DNA from: Oikopleura dioica
Taxonomy: Eukaryota > Chordata > Appendicularia > Copelata > Oikopleuridae
Reading direction: 5' to 3'
Assembly (NCBI GenBank): GCA_907165135.1
Contig: OU015566.1
Coordinates: 11,950,157 to 12,014,156 of the forward strand
Length of the DNA: 64,000 nt
Made by a program: the position numbers and the translations under genes. Under the pieces are notes generated by a model. It was given only the letters and a program-made list of their open reading frames with translations, ran no database searches and had not been told where the DNA came from. Shown here in pieces: positions 23,960 to 38,500 of the stretch; position 1 is the first letter of the stretch, and every line of letters starts with the position of its first letter.

Positions 23960-26460
23960 TTGAGTAAGATTATTTTTCGCTGGAGTTTACCGGTAGATTC
24001 TCTTGGTGTGGCAGAATTGCTTCTCTTACGAGCCAATTTCTAAAATGAAAAATGATGAAAAAAGTGGTGGAACTTGAGTATGATTCAAGAGCGTTAGGGC
24101 GCCTCTAGGAATAATCCAGTGTCATCATAAAAGGGCGATTAGTCATGAATCAAATAAGGGAGCAGTTGAACTTTACTCATATAAAAAATCTGTTTGAAAT
24201 GGACCCAGTTCTCTAATAAAAAAAAACGATGAAAATCATGATGAGAATCAATTTATTAGAGGGAATCACACTCGTATCGCATAAAACCGCATTATTGCCA
24301 TGATTGATGCGTTTCCAGGGCTCGTAAAACAAGTCCGATTAGAGGAAAAGATCAACTCATTTCCGGTTATCGCCTGTAAGCCGCCCTAAAAAGCTTTCAC
24401 TACTCTCTTTGAGCGTCCAAAATAAAAAGGGGCCGTGTTTTTAAAAGGGCACTCTCAGTCCTCAAAATAAAAGAAGACCCGTTGCGTAAGATCGGACTCT
24501 TTTGACGTCAATAAAAAAAGAAAATCATCAGTTTTTCTCTATCTCAAAAACAATGAGCGCTTATCGCGTGACCGTTTTTTTTTTCGTTTTCATTTTCAAT
24601 TTGCTGGGAAGGAGAATAAATATATTTCTGAATAAATTTGGACGCGTGTAAAAATAACATGGCTTGTCAAATATTTGGACGGGGGATTATGTGACACTGG
24701 CGAGCCGTGAAAAAGTCATGGGACTTCCGTCTCCCCAACGCCCCTACTTGAGGGGCGCTTTGAGAAGTTCTTCAAAATTCAAAAGCCGGGGAAATTCGAA
24801 ACAAGACGGTTCGATCCTATTCTGTATGCTGATAGAATATTCTGAGGGAATCGAGGCTATTCTTTTAGCGTCTGAAATTTCCAGCATTTTCTGATTGATT
24901 TTTTCGCGGCTTGATCTTTCTGAAACGCGAAGCCGCTTGCGGCTTTTCCGTCTTGTTTTGGGTCGAAGCCGCAAGCAGCTTTGCTCACAGGGACATTTAT
25001 TATTAAGTGCACAGAAACCCCAGTAGTAAAAAATATTGGTCCATGTGAAGATGAAAATTCTCGCGAAATCAACAGTTTTTTTTATGTCAACGGGTTGACA
25101 AGCTTACTTGAAATTACCGCTAATTGTGGCAATTATTCCCTTTTATGGGCTTGTTTTTCTTCGCCTTGTCTCTTTTAACACGAGACTTGCTGATGAATTA
25201 TTATGTAATTATGCCCAATTTCAACTTTTTATATCAAAAAAGTTTTCTGGAAAAGCTCCAAAATGAGACAGTTTTCCTTGATTTCTGTATTTTGTATAGT
25301 CAGCATTTTTTCTTTCTTGAAATACAGGTCATTTCTCGCCAAATTGGAAGAGAATGAATGAAAAATGAAAGTAATATATCATATATAAAGTTAATACGCA
25401 TATAAAACGGGTAAATCGGTTATTTTCCCCATCGAAAATGAGCTATCTCTCTATTTATAATTGAGCGGAGATAAGCGGGGAACAGGCCATCCTAATGTAG
25501 AGATGGATTGTTGAAGGGCCCCTTTGTTTCGCCAAAGTAAAGATCCGGGTGAAAGGCTCTTTATTTTTTTGACTTGAAAAGAGAGATCCTTTCTTTTCTA
25601 ATTTCGATTTTATTTTACCATCTTAGTCAAAATAAATAAAAAAGTAAAAATTTTGAGGTGGTCTTACTCTGAGAATCTCCTGTAGAAAATAGACCGCATG
25701 ATTTCGAGCGCTCTGAAAAAGCGGATCGAAATGCCCCTGAACTTGAGCAAAAAATCGAATACAGATGGAAACAAAAATCGATTTCAATTTGCCACGTTTT
25801 TTGTTGCTCCTGGAGCACTTGACGCAAAACAAATTGCTTATTGAGTATTTCTGTCAATCAACATGTTCTGCAATAATCATAATTATTTTACCAAAGGTGT
25901 CCTCTTTGTAAATAGTTTAGTCCCTTATCAAGTATTATTTCAACTTTCGAAGAAAAATAATAATTCTCTATAAATTTTCTTCATGATAATAGAAAAAATA
26001 GGGCCTTTGATAATATCTCTAGAAAGAATCATTTTGACCCTTTCCGACCTCTCTGTCTCTCTTTTTTTTATCTTCTCTCCCAGCGCAGTAAAAAAGCAAA
26101 TAAAAATAAAGAAAAAAACTCGTGATTTACCTGTTTTCGAGATTCTGAATTTGAAAACGCTCTCAAACGTCTCTTTAAAATTTTTATCTCTCCCTCGATT
26201 TTCCCCCTTAGGCTTAAATTTTTGAATTTTCTCTTGATCCTGATCTTTTTCTTTCAAAACGAACCAATCTTTTTATAATTCGCCGGAAAAAATCGGTTAT
26301 TTCACTTGACCTGAACTGACCTTTTTGGACTGCCGCGGAGTTTTTTTCTTATTTTCTTTTCGAAAGAAAAAATGAAAATTCTTTTGATGATATTTTTGGA
26401 TACAAAGGAATAGGAGATCGAGGGCGAACCACTGCGCCCTCCGGTGGTGGCGAACGAAAA
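23960..26460. other. Divergent intergenic region
   Basis: About 2.5 kb between PAIP2 (minus) and DDI2 (plus). AT-rich, no supported exon. A short GC palindrome (AAGCCGCTTGCGGCTT) lies near 24930. Confidence 0.4.
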
Positions 26461-26464
26461 CTGA

Positions 26465-26490
26465 TGACTCATCATCGAGCGGTTACGTCA
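26465..26490. promoter_or_regulatory. AP-1-like and CRE-like motifs
   Basis: TGACTCA at 26465-26471 and TACGTCA at 26484-26490 sit in a GC-rich island about 280 nt before the DDI2 start codon. These are consensus matches only. Confidence 0.3.
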
Positions 26491-26763
26491 TCGCGCCGCG
26501 CTAACTTCAAAATTCAAATGACTAATGCGAGCTAAAGAAAATGATAGAGAAAAAGAGGGAATTCTAGAATTATGAAAATGAAAATTGAAGAAAAGAAACC
26601 AATATGCAGAACACAGAGCTCATTATGATATAATCATAGTCAATTGAAATTATGCTCTAAAAATATTTTTTTTTCACTTCAAATTTATTATTGCTAAACT
26701 TAATTTTAGATGTATGCTTTCGTATAATTAAACTTAAATCTTTTAAGATTGAAAAAATAAAGA

Positions 26764-28513
26764 ATGAAGTTGACAATCACCGGTCCTGGGGACTCGATTT
26801 GGTCCCAGGATCTTTCGCCCGATCTTGACATCGCAACACTCAAAATGCTCAGCGCTCTTGACCTCAATTTAGGTGCTTCTATTAATCTTCCTATCCTATC
26901 CTTATTTTTATGTTTTCATAGACTTCAACAACATGGTTTTTATTGCAAATGGACAGCCGCTGCTGGACGATTCGATGAAAATCGAGGCGACAGGACTGAA
27001 GGACGGAGACATGATTATGGCAATGCCGGGAAATTTTCTCAACAGAGCGAGTCAAACGGATTTGCGACAGTCGAATCCAAGAGGGCGGCAACAAGCTCCA
27101 GATTGGAATGCGAAGGCTCAAGAAGTCCTAGAACAATTCAGGTAAATGATGAAATGAAGCGAAATGTTGTATTTTTCCTTCAGATCTCAACTCGGCCGCC
27201 TTCAAAACTGGCCAGCTCTGCAAGAAGCCGTCCGCGCTGGAAACCTCCAAGAAATCGCCCGAGTTCTCCGCGAAGACTACGAGAAAAAAGTTGCTCAAGA
27301 AGAACGTCTCCGTCGAGCGGAAGCAAATCCAATGGATCCAGAAAACCAACGAATTCTTGAAGAACACATCCGACAACAGAACATCGACGAAAGTCTAAAC
27401 ACAGGGCCGGTTTATGCTACTTTTCTAAAAGTGCACCCAACTGTGTGTTTTTATTAATTTGCCCTTTGAGTTGTTACAGTTAAGCCGACTGTTTTCAACC
27501 CTAACCTATTGAAAATCGATGTGGCCGATGAATTTAGGGCGCTGCCTCTTTTGTTACAGTTGATTTCGATATTTACTATCCCGCCGACCAGCATTAACCT
27601 TAATAGCCATGGAAAACTCCCCGGAGCTTTTTGGAACGGTAATTATGCTCTACATCAGCTGCAGCGTTAATGGCATCCCCGTCAAAGGTGACCTCGCCGG
27701 TTCTTTATCGCCCTTTTTCATCGTTTCATTTAGCGTTCGTCGATTCTGGCGCGCAGATGACGATTATGAGCCAAGCCTGTGCGGAGAGATGCAACTGCAT
27801 GCGTCTCCTGGACACGCGATTCTCAGGCATGGCCGTTGGAGTCGGAAAACAGCGAATTCTTGGGCGAGTTCACACTGGACAGATTCAAATTGGCGACACT
27901 TTCATTCCTTCTAGCTTTTCAGTGATGGAGGATCAACCGATGGATCTGCTGATAGGATTAGGTACGTCCTAGTACGAAATTAACATATTCAAGGGGAAGA
28001 GGCTTAATTTTAATTTATTAAAATATTTTAGACATGCTCAAAAGACATCAATGCGTTATTGATTTGGCGGCGAATGAGTTGCGCATTGGCTCGACTGGCA
28101 CTACAGGTACGAAGATAATTTTGGATACTGTAACTTATATTTTCTAGTAAAATTCTTGTCCGAAGGCGAGTTGGATTCCAGAGCGCGGTTAGCCGGCCCA
28201 GCTGCGGAGCAAGCACAAAGCGAGGAAATGGTAAGGCCCAGCTCGCTCATACTCAAATCTAAACTCGCTCTCTTCCTCTCAGGAAATCGAAAAAGCCCTG
28301 GCAGCTTCGAAACGCGAAGCAGAAGAAGAACGCGCTGGTCCATCCTCGAAACGGGCCGACACAGGAAGCAGCGTCTCCAAAGAAGTCCAACAAGTGATGA
28401 GCACAGCAAATTGCTCCCAAGATGTCGCAGAAAGAGCCCTTCGAGAGACAGGAGGAAACTTGGACAGCGCAGTACTGAAAATTCTGACAACGAGCTTTTC
28501 CAAGAAAAAATGA
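26764..28513 (+). CDS. DDI2: DDI1/DDI2 ubiquitin-like aspartic protease
   Basis: Eight exons: 26764-26872, 26922-27141, 27184-27392, 27592-27687, 27734-27961, 28032-28106, 28148-28230, 28283-28513; 416 aa, phases exact. N-terminal ubiquitin-like domain (about 1-75, [10 protein letters not shown]), helical HDD region ([20 protein letters not shown]), retroviral-type protease domain with catalytic [13 protein letters not shown] and the flap/core [15 protein letters not shown], then a C-terminal UBA-like region ([18 protein letters not shown]). DDI2 shuttles ubiquitinated proteins to the proteasome and cleaves NRF1 in animals. The exon 3/4 border was chosen because the result restores the conserved IAME stretch. 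UBL, protease and UBA are all kept, whereas human DDI2 lacks the UBA. Confidence 0.92.
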
Positions 28514-28837
28514 GAAAAAACACATGATCAGTTCTTCTTCTCAATGAAATTCTTTCTGTACAATGTTTCAGCAAAAAGCGTGCAGCAGCTCCTTTTTTTT
28601 CTTTCTTCAAAACCTAAAACTACTTTATTGAAACTTCGACGACTGGTACATGTAACTAACCGTTTTTAAATTCCTGGAGCTGAACAAAAATTATTAAACA
28701 TTGACGAATCATCGCTCAAAAAAACACTGAAAAAACTTATTGATACAACTTTTATTTTACTATTTCTAAGGAAAGATATTCTATCTAATAAACCTATATT
28801 GTTAAACCCTCATTCTTATTTTTCTTGTGCAACTAGA
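28514..28837. other. 3' UTR and spacer
   Basis: DDI2 3' UTR and short AT-rich spacer. No additional gene seen. Confidence 0.4.
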
Positions 28838-29721
28838 ATGTTGAAGAGGGCTTATCTGAGTCGGGCGGTCCTTTCGCAGCGAGAGGCTTCCTACTCCAAG
28901 ACCCCTCTCAAGAAGACAGGCGCTTTCGGCGATGTCATCCACAACGATGCCATTTTTAAGGGACGAGCGCATCTTCTCGACCAGAAGAAACTTGCTGCGC
29001 CTGCTTCTTGGGTATCTTTTATCCAAAAAGATGAGAATCTTGATCGTTTCTTAGAAATTGACCGCTGCTGACTTGAAAAACACGAAATCAAAAATTGACG
29101 ATGAACAGTTCCCAGTTCCAGAACACAGGTAAGCCTTGTTCTAAAGTCCCCTTGCCATCAAAAATCAAGATACAACTTCCACGCCCGACCTTTCTTCGGC
29201 TTCCGGGGTGCCTACGTCGGACAGCGAATTGAGTACGACGAGATTCTTCCTCGATGCAAGGGCAAGCTCAGCGGCCTCGAGTGGAAAGGACTCACCGAAG
29301 AGGACCGATACACTGCCAGAAACTGGTACATCAGAGCTCGTAAGTCTTTCTGATTCCTTCTCGTTCTAAAAAATGTCTAGACCAGAAGAACATCCGCGAG
29401 TCTAGCCACTACCAATACAAGAACTTCACCCAGGGCGAGCGAGGAAGCTACATGTTCGTCCTTATCTTCTCCGTCGCCCTCTGGTTGATGGTCAATCAAG
29501 GTCTTCCCTGGGAAAACAACCGAATCTGGATGTCTGGCAATCCAGACAACCAAGCCGAAATCGGAACCAAGCCAAGCTTGATCATGTCAACTCCAGTTCT
29601 TGGCGATATTCTTCTCTTTTTCGTCAATGGACAGTTCCTCCGAAACGATTGGGGAGCTGATCAGTACAGGAAAGCGTTTCGAAAATCCGCATCTGCGTTT
29701 CTGACGCACAGTCAGTCTTAA
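28838..29721 (+). CDS. Probable mitochondrial inner-membrane protein, perhaps COX4-like
   Basis: Exons 28838-29011, 29055-29128, 29170-29339, 29381-29721; 252 aa, phases exact. The N-terminus MLKRAYLSRAVLSQREASYS is basic and Ser/Arg-rich like a mitochondrial presequence. A soluble part follows with EWKGLTEEDRYTARNWYIRA, then one membrane span (YMFVLIFSVALWLMV). The pattern GK-W-LT-EE-x-Y-R before a single membrane helix recalls cytochrome c oxidase subunit 4, but the match is weak and the C-terminus is longer than usual. Identity uncertain. The next ORF begins 11 nt after the stop, suggesting a two-gene transcription unit. Confidence 0.55.
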
Positions 29722-29732
29722 TCTCGCGGAAA

Positions 29733-30149
29733 ATGGCCCATCTTTATTTCATTTTTTCGCTCGGCAGATGCTTCCTAGCTATAGGAAAGTGTGGGATTAT
29801 TTCTTAGCGTCATTAAAGATATCCTCTCTGGGCTGAGCGAGACGGCGGAATCGACCCTGTCGCCGACCGAGATCTTCTCAAGAGACGAGATCTCGTCGGA
29901 GTCACTCCACTCGGTCTCTGGGAAGTGCGGGAAAACGGAAAAGTCAAGAGCACGCCTTCCGACTCTTTCCGCTCCGAACACGAGCTCTACGCGGACGGCG
30001 CCGAAGGCCCATCCCAAATCGGTCCATACGATGTTTCCACATGGAAGTCTGGCAAAAAGATTAACTCTGCTCACGAAGGCGTCGGCCACTCTACTCAATC
30101 TTACATCTTCTCGACTGGTCAAGGCTGCGCGTACCATTCTAGAGGATGA
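29733..30149 (+). CDS. Small hypothetical protein, possible second cistron
   Basis: Exons 29733-29788 and 29819-30149 around a 30-nt GT...AG intron give 128 aa. The start is hydrophobic (MAHLYFIFSLGRCFLAIGK) and could be a signal or anchor. The rest is hydrophilic (LVGVTPLGLWEVRENGKVK, then GPSQIGPYDVSTWKSGKK) and does not match a family I recognise. The ATG lies 11 nt after the upstream stop. CAG just before that stop could be an SL acceptor. Two other frames, one on each strand, are also open for 140 codons here, so the frame choice rests on the splice model. Confidence 0.45.
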
Positions 30150-30337
30150 GAAAAGAAACATGTTCCTGCTTATTCTGTTCAAATGTAGAAAAAACACGAA
30201 AGATCACTACTAAACGTATTTATTTCCAATAGTTCCAGATGGAGCTACTGAGTCGTTCAAAATAAAATAAAAACATCAAAATTTTCTGCGTTTTTATCAA
30301 ATTTCTTTGCAAAGAAAAAAAGAGTTACGATTTCAGG

Positions 30338-32506
<2,169 letters not shown>

Positions 32507-32732
32507 AGCATTTATTTCCTTCTGAAAGAAAACTGACCTATCTGCGCATCAAATTATTGCTCACATTCCTATTCGCATAATTTCTTCTCTACTCTGCACA
32601 ATTCAAAAAAACCAAAATCACAAAAATACTAATATGAAATTCAGCTTCATGATTCGCTCCTGTACTAATTAACGCTCTTGATTTACGCATGAATTTTCAA
32701 GAATGCAAAGTTGATGGAACCTATAGGAGGAA

Positions 32733-34499
32733 ATGTCGATCTGCCGCTATATCCCGCATCGTTGCTTGCCCAGGCGCTGTAAGATATTTTTCGTAGCGGC
32801 GGTTTGCTTTATCTGCATTCATTGGTACACTATCCAACGACATGGGCATCATACTGCTTACAAAGTAAAGTCCTTATTTCTTCGACCATTTCTCATTCCT
32901 ATATTCAGCGACATCGTCAACCAAAACCGACCCTAGATCACGAGTTTCTCGTCGCACCCAGGCCTAAACGAAATGCTCAGAATTCAAAAGAACAAACTCC
33001 TGAAGACTCAAAACTCTCTTCAACTACAAAAAAGTCAACGACGACAGAAAAACCAAGGCCTGTTCGCGCAACTTTGAACATCATCAAGAAGGAATTCGCG
33101 AAGACGACTGAGAAGCCAACAACTAAAAAGAAAGCCTCTTCTTCGACAAAGTCAACATCTACGGAGTCCACAACAACAACGACTACTGTCGGCAAGTGCT
33201 CTCCAGGAAGACCAGTGATGTTTTTGAAAACTCACAAAACGGGATCAACGACTCTGGCGAATATTTTTCTTCGATACGCAGAAAAATATAAGGTACTTTT
33301 TACATGAGAACTAGCAGTTTTTAAGCTTTTATGTTTAGCTGCTTGCAGGATTACCTCCAACGCGAAAGTGGGAGCTTGGCGGTTACCCAGCTCCATTCAA
33401 AAAAGCTCTCGTCGACCCTGTTCCAAAGACCCATTACGATGTGCTCGCTCATCATGCGCGATACTCTGATGAGATTCCTGAAGTCATGCCAGAGGACACT
33501 CTTTTCGGTACTCACTTGCTCTGACTTTGAACCTATTTGTCCATTAGTTACATCAATTCGTGATCCAGTTGACAACTTCGAGTCTGGTTTCGGATTCTTT
33601 CGCGACTACCCTTACCCTCAATGGCTCGGTGATCATCCTCAAATTCACGAGTTCCTCGACAATCCGACAAAATACTACGACAAAACGACACCTTGGCATT
33701 TTCGCGCAAAAAACTACATGGCCTTCGATCTTGGCCTCGAGTACGAAAACGATGACGAAAGTTACATCAAAGAAGCAGTCAAGCTTACTGAGAAACGATT
33801 CGGATTGGTGATGATTACCGATCGTTTTGAAGAGTCTGCGATTTTGCTGAAGCATGAGCTTTGTATGGAAATTGAAGATGTTGCTTATCTTAGGTAAGAA
33901 ATAGGCGAACAGCGACTACTAACTCTTCGAAAGGCTAAAAGTACGCAAAGAATCAGATAGAAAAAGCATGTCTCCTGAATACCAAGACAAAATAAAAAAG
34001 TGGAACAAACTGGACACTGCCCTATACGAACATTTCAACGCCCTTCTTGATAAAAAAGTGAAGGCTTTCGGCAAAGAAAAGATGCAAGCTGAAATTGAAG
34101 AGCTCAACCGTACGTTCTACTTTGTAGCCTCAAAAATAACTGTGCTTTCAGAAAAAGTTGAAGAGCTCAACTCAAAATGCATCGAGAGATATTCTCAATT
34201 TGATGCCAAACCCTGGATTTCCCGGATAGTTCTTAAGCCCAAAGCAGGAGCTATCTGTGAGACCATGGCACGTGGGGAAGTTCTCTTTTCTGATACTCTT
34301 CGGTAAGCGACTTTTTGAAGCTCTTTTCTTATCAATTCATAGAACTGCTCAAAAGAAAGGAGTGGCGACGAAGAAAAAGATCAAAGTGATCCAGCCAATG
34401 ATGGAAGAGCTCTTAGAACTCTTGCGCAAAGAGCAGGTCAAAATCCTCGGAAAAGATGCAGTTTCTTTCTCTTCCGGAAACGCTGGCTCCCGTCAGTAA
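32733..34499 (+). CDS. Golgi galactose-3-O-sulfotransferase-like enzyme
   Basis: Seven exons: 32733-32864, 32909-33292, 33339-33507, 33548-33893, 33934-34109, 34152-34302, 34343-34499; 504 aa, phases exact. Type II membrane topology: basic tail, membrane span about residues 17-32 (IFFVAAVCFICIHWY), then a Thr/Ser/Lys-rich stem (about 60-140). The catalytic part starts with VMFLKTHKTGSTTLANIF, the 5'-PAPS-binding loop of galactosylceramide sulfotransferase family enzymes, and continues with FVTSIRDPVDNFESGFGFF, the 3'-PAPS segment. The family transfers sulfate to galactose on glycolipids or glycoproteins. The acceptor substrate cannot be read from sequence. Tunicates have many lineage-specific members. 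Confidence 0.88.
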
Positions 34500-34797
34500 A
34501 ACAAACTTTCTGTTAATATTTTTGAAGCAACAGTTTGACCAATTTTTGTGTGGCGCGAAGATGGGCAAATGTTGTATTGTGTTTTCTGTACTTATTTAGA
34601 ATTTTATATCAATTAGCATATTTTATCTGAAGCATCTGAAATTTATCCAAAGAGCTTCCTCGCAATCAATCCGACTTCTACATTTTCTGTAAAACTCCAT
34701 TTTTACTTCCAAGTTATCTATTACCTGCATGACCATTTTCCCTTGCCTAATACAGATAAAGACTCCTGAAAATCTAATTTATCTTCTCACAGAAAAT

Positions 34798-35977
34798 ATG
34801 CCTGTCACATCTGCTCTCGCTGCCAGACTCGCAAAAAGAGGAATAAAGATAAACAAAGAAGGTCCTAAAGAAGAGATCTTCGCAGAAAGCAGATCTGAGC
34901 CTAAAGAAGAAACAGTAATTGATGAATTCGGGTAAATTTCTTTGTTTACGATTTCTTTGTCGAACGAATTTTTAGAGAAAAACTACCATCAGAGTGGGAC
35001 AAAGCTTGGGATAGTAATTACGAGTGCTGGTATTATTGGAATAAAAATTCGAGAAAAGTAGCCTGGTTGCCGCCTGGAGATCCTGAATGCGAAATCGTTG
35101 AGCCTGCAAAAAGTTTTAATGCAATTCCTCACAAATATGAATCTAGCAGGTATTGAATACATCACATTTATTCTTAATGGGGGAGAGTTGTGAGAAAAAA
35201 ATTATGCTCATCCATTTTATGCAGTTGCTATATCATCAAACTCATCTTTCTAAGGCTTCTATCTGTCAGAGATCGCCATTTTAATACATTTTTTAAAGAA
35301 GCCCTTCCTATACAATCGACAGTATCGACATTCGAGCACAATTTATGAAAGAGCTCGTCGAGCCATTCTCCCATCGGATTCATCTTCTGTTCTCTTGAAA
35401 AAAAACCTCCAAGAAGAATGAATCCGTTCCGAAAAATCTCATTCCTAAATTTTCTTCTCTCGAGAGCCCAAGCGACAGTTTTTTCTTTCCTCTTGCTATT
35501 TGCTTTGTGAGTACATTTATTTAACAAAGAACGCTCAAGTTTTTACGCAGTGAGCACAAACAAAATGCTTGTATGAATGAGTCTGCCCCGATCACTGTAG
35601 TTGAAAGTTTATTGGTGAAATCATGATGTCTTTGAAAGTTGTATTAGTCGAGACCGCGATACGCGAAGACGAGATGATCGAGACGACCGGAACCGCGATC
35701 GAGATCGCGACCGAGACGATCGAAAACGACGCCCCGACCGAGATCGAACTGACAGAGGGCGAAGTCACCGAGACGATGATCGAAAAAAGAAGCGTCGCGA
35801 GGAAGAGGACGACTTCAACGATCCAATGGATCCATCCGCTTACTCTGACGCGCCAAAAGGTAAGGTTTCTTTGGAAATCAACTCGCTCAAGTCCATTTTT
35901 TAGGGAATTGGAATCGAGGAATCCCTCGCCCAGGAGAATCAGTCAGTACTGCCGGTGTTCCTCAGGTCGAACTTTAG
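34798..35977 (+). CDS. PQBP1: Polyglutamine-binding protein 1
   Basis: Exons 34798-34931, 34976-35149, 35648-35859, 35904-35977; 197 aa, phases exact. The WW domain LPSEWDKAWDSNYECWYYWN, then VAWLPPGDP, is the PQBP1 type. Exon 3 encodes an Arg/Asp dipeptide-rich stretch, then DFNDPMDPSAYSDAPKGNW and GIPRP, which correspond to the YxxxxPxxVL-like C-terminal U5-15kD-binding tail of PQBP1. The protein is intrinsically disordered outside the WW domain and works in pre-mRNA splicing. CTCACAG just before the ATG could be an SL acceptor. Intron 2 (498 nt) is long and holds short open frames on both strands that I do not count as genes. Confidence 0.87.
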
Positions 35978-36197
35978 CAACTTTTTTCATATCTGTCAAT
36001 AATCCTGCCTTTCTGTCAAATAAAACTTGTCAAATACAATTTGTTTTCACCTGACCGAAATTGGAAAAGACCAAGGATATTATAGCTGCAATGCCCATCT
36101 TTTCTTGGCACCGTCGTTCTTGATTAGTTGGCTATATTTTTCTTATAAAATTTAACTTTCTTATCAAAATATTCTTTCCTAGATTGTTAAAAGAGAG

Positions 36198-36889
36198 ATG
36201 TCAGAAGGCGAACGTTCAAGCACTGACTTGAGTGAAGAGATAGAAGAGCTTCAGTTTGCAACTTATGAAGAATGGTACGACGATCACGAGATCGAGAGAA
36301 ATGACGTGAAAGAAATGATAGGACTGTTTACCGAGAGAAATCCGAATAACCTTGACAGGCGATCTTGGATGAAAGCCTTCGAAAGTATGTCAATTTCTTT
36401 CAATCAAAACTATCTATGATTAAGGAAAAGACAAGAGCATCGATTACTACAAAACGAAAACGCATTCTGACGAGCAAGTGAAATATGTTCTTCGGCATAT
36501 TCAAATGAATCCGACGATCACCCGATTCAATGTCAAACATGAAGCCTACAACTGTATTATCACAGGTAAGATAGACTCGTGTTTCTTTTTTGATGATGTT
36601 TTTAGGTGCAGGCGGCTATGAAATCGACATCCGAACCAATTACCCGCTTCTACCCACTGTCTGGACTTTTGAGATGCAACGGCCGGACAAGAAACCCTTC
36701 ACTTTCACAGCCACAATCACGATCTACGAAAACGAGGACATTCACGACTTTGAGGTGAAAACCTACAAATCGACTCCAATGTATGAAAGAAACGGCATCG
36801 TTCAAACTGCATCTCACTCATCGTGGAACGGAGGCGCAGTTGGACGATGGGATATTGAGCTTCACCTACCCGAGTGTCAATCCGAATGA
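36198..36889 (+). CDS. Tandem paralogue A, unknown family
   Basis: Exons 36198-36384, 36431-36565, 36606-36889; 201 aa, phases exact. Acidic N-terminus (MSEGERSSTDLSEEIEELQF). It shares with the next two genes a module containing NPNNLDRRSW, a TRFNVKHEAY-type segment, NYPLLPTVWTFEMQR, an ITIYEN-x-DIHDFE segment and SHSSWNGGAVGRWDIELHL near the C-terminus. No signal peptide or membrane span. I do not recognise the family. The aromatic-rich beta-type pattern suggests a compact beta fold. It is the shortest member, lacking the Arg-rich segment present in B and C. Confidence 0.7.
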
Positions 36890-37125
36890 TTTTTGAAATA
36901 ATATATTATCACCTGAGCGCCTTCACTTATTATCTGCCATTCATCAAGTTCGCTTATCACAGAAATATAAACACTGACAGTTGATTGTATCCCCTAAAGA
37001 ATATCAGCAGTCGAACATAAGACGTTGATTTTTCGCGAGTTTTATTTGCATAATGCAGCATGCGCTTCTATAATTTCGTTTTTTAAGAAGAGTTACGTGT
37101 TGGAAGCAGAATTTCAAGTAGAAAG

Positions 37126-38265
37126 ATGTACATACGCGATAACAGATATAACAATGATGAGCATAATCTCATGAGCAAGGCAGATCGGCATTTCGCTAGA
37201 GCAAAGAATCCTGGCAAACGGAAGTATGATAAAGAAGACGAGAAGAGAAGTGAAGATATCCTCAATTCCCCTATTTTTACAACCCCTCGAGTCCGTGATC
37301 CGCATGATTCTACCGCCCAGAGTACTGGGCCCCAGACTTTCATGAAAAATGATGCTCAAGAGGTTCCAACATTGGTGTATGCTAACCGTTTACCGACCCA
37401 AATTGTCGTAATTGAACACAACCTTCTCATGGAAAAGAAGGACCCGATCCATAACTGGATCACAGAACTTCCTCGCCTGAAACACTTGATTAATGAAGGA
37501 AAATTTCACGTCGAGGACAATTATCATTACTTTCATGCTACTGATGAATGTCCACCATTGAAACTCAAGTCATCTTTATTGAAAGATCATCTTGGTAGCG
37601 AAGAGAAGATTAACAGATTTCCAGAAAGTTGTATGCTCAAAAAGCGAGGGAACCAAGCTGCCGTTCATCGAAGACGAAAACATTATTTCGGAGATATGAT
37701 AGGCTGGTATATTGATAAACATCCAAATAACTTCGATAGCAGATATTGGAAGATTCAAGTCAAACGTAAGGGGTCCCCGGATGATTCTTAAATGAACTTA
37801 ACTTTTAGAATTTCATGATATAGAAAGGTGCTATCTTTATGGAAAAAAGAGCCACCCAGAAGATCATTTGAAGTTTCTCATGGAGTATATGAGCTGGAAC
37901 CAAAAAGTCACCAGATTTAATGTGAAAGTGGAAGCTTTTACTACCCTTGTTGCAGGTAATCATGATAGTTATTCTCTGGAATCATGTAAAATTCAGACTC
38001 AGACGTCTACAAAATCGAAATGCATTCGAACTATCCTTGGTTACCAACAAAATGGACCTTGAAAATGCAACGAAAAGATCGAAGACCCATCAGACTCGAA
38101 GCTCATTGTACAATTTACGACAGTAACGATTTGCGTGACTTTGAACGAAGCCCACTTTGCAGGTCGAAAACGATCTACGAAAACGGTGCATTTATTCAAC
38201 AAGTCTCTCATTCATCTATGTGTGGAGGAGTTGTTGGTCGATGGGATGTGCAGATCGTTTTCTAG
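37126..38265 (+). CDS. Tandem paralogue B, unknown family
   Basis: Exons 37126-37765, 37809-37955, 37997-38265; 351 aa, phases exact. A charged, disordered N-terminal 90 residues precede a domain with FHATDECPPLKLKSSLL, then AAVHRRRKHYFGDMIGWYID, SRYWKIQVK, TRFNVKVEAF, WTLKMQR and SHSSMCGGVVGRWDVQI. Exons 2 and 3 have exactly the same lengths (147 and 269 nt) as in paralogue C, proof of duplication with intron retention. The RRRK patch could bind nucleic acid or act as a nuclear signal, which is inference only. No signal peptide. Confidence 0.72.
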
Positions 38266-38500
38266 CTACGTTAGTTTATCACCTGCCAATCACTGATCAT
38301 TTTGCTCAATACAGTATTGACAATACTAGTTCTGAAATAAAGATAGACACATTGATCAAATGAAGTGGTGCCATTACAGGGAGAGCAAACTTTACTTAGA
38401 AAAGATAATGAACCAGAAACAAAACAAAACCAGCTCGAACTCATCTCAATCATTTTAGAGAAGCGTTGCCTCGGTTGCTGGAGTCTACGAAAGACGTGAT

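Noticed and set aside
25940-26257. Lys/Phe-rich frames on both strands
   Set aside because: Low-complexity A/T runs, no gene-like composition.
29775-30213. Two 140-codon frames, one per strand, over the small second-cistron gene
   Set aside because: Ser/Thr/Arg-rich shadow composition. The third frame gives a phase-consistent splice model with a good start.
35228-35527. 99-codon minus frame and a short hydrophobic plus frame in PQBP1 intron 2
   Set aside because: No cysteine pattern, signal peptide cleavage context or homologous feature. Likely chance in a long intron.
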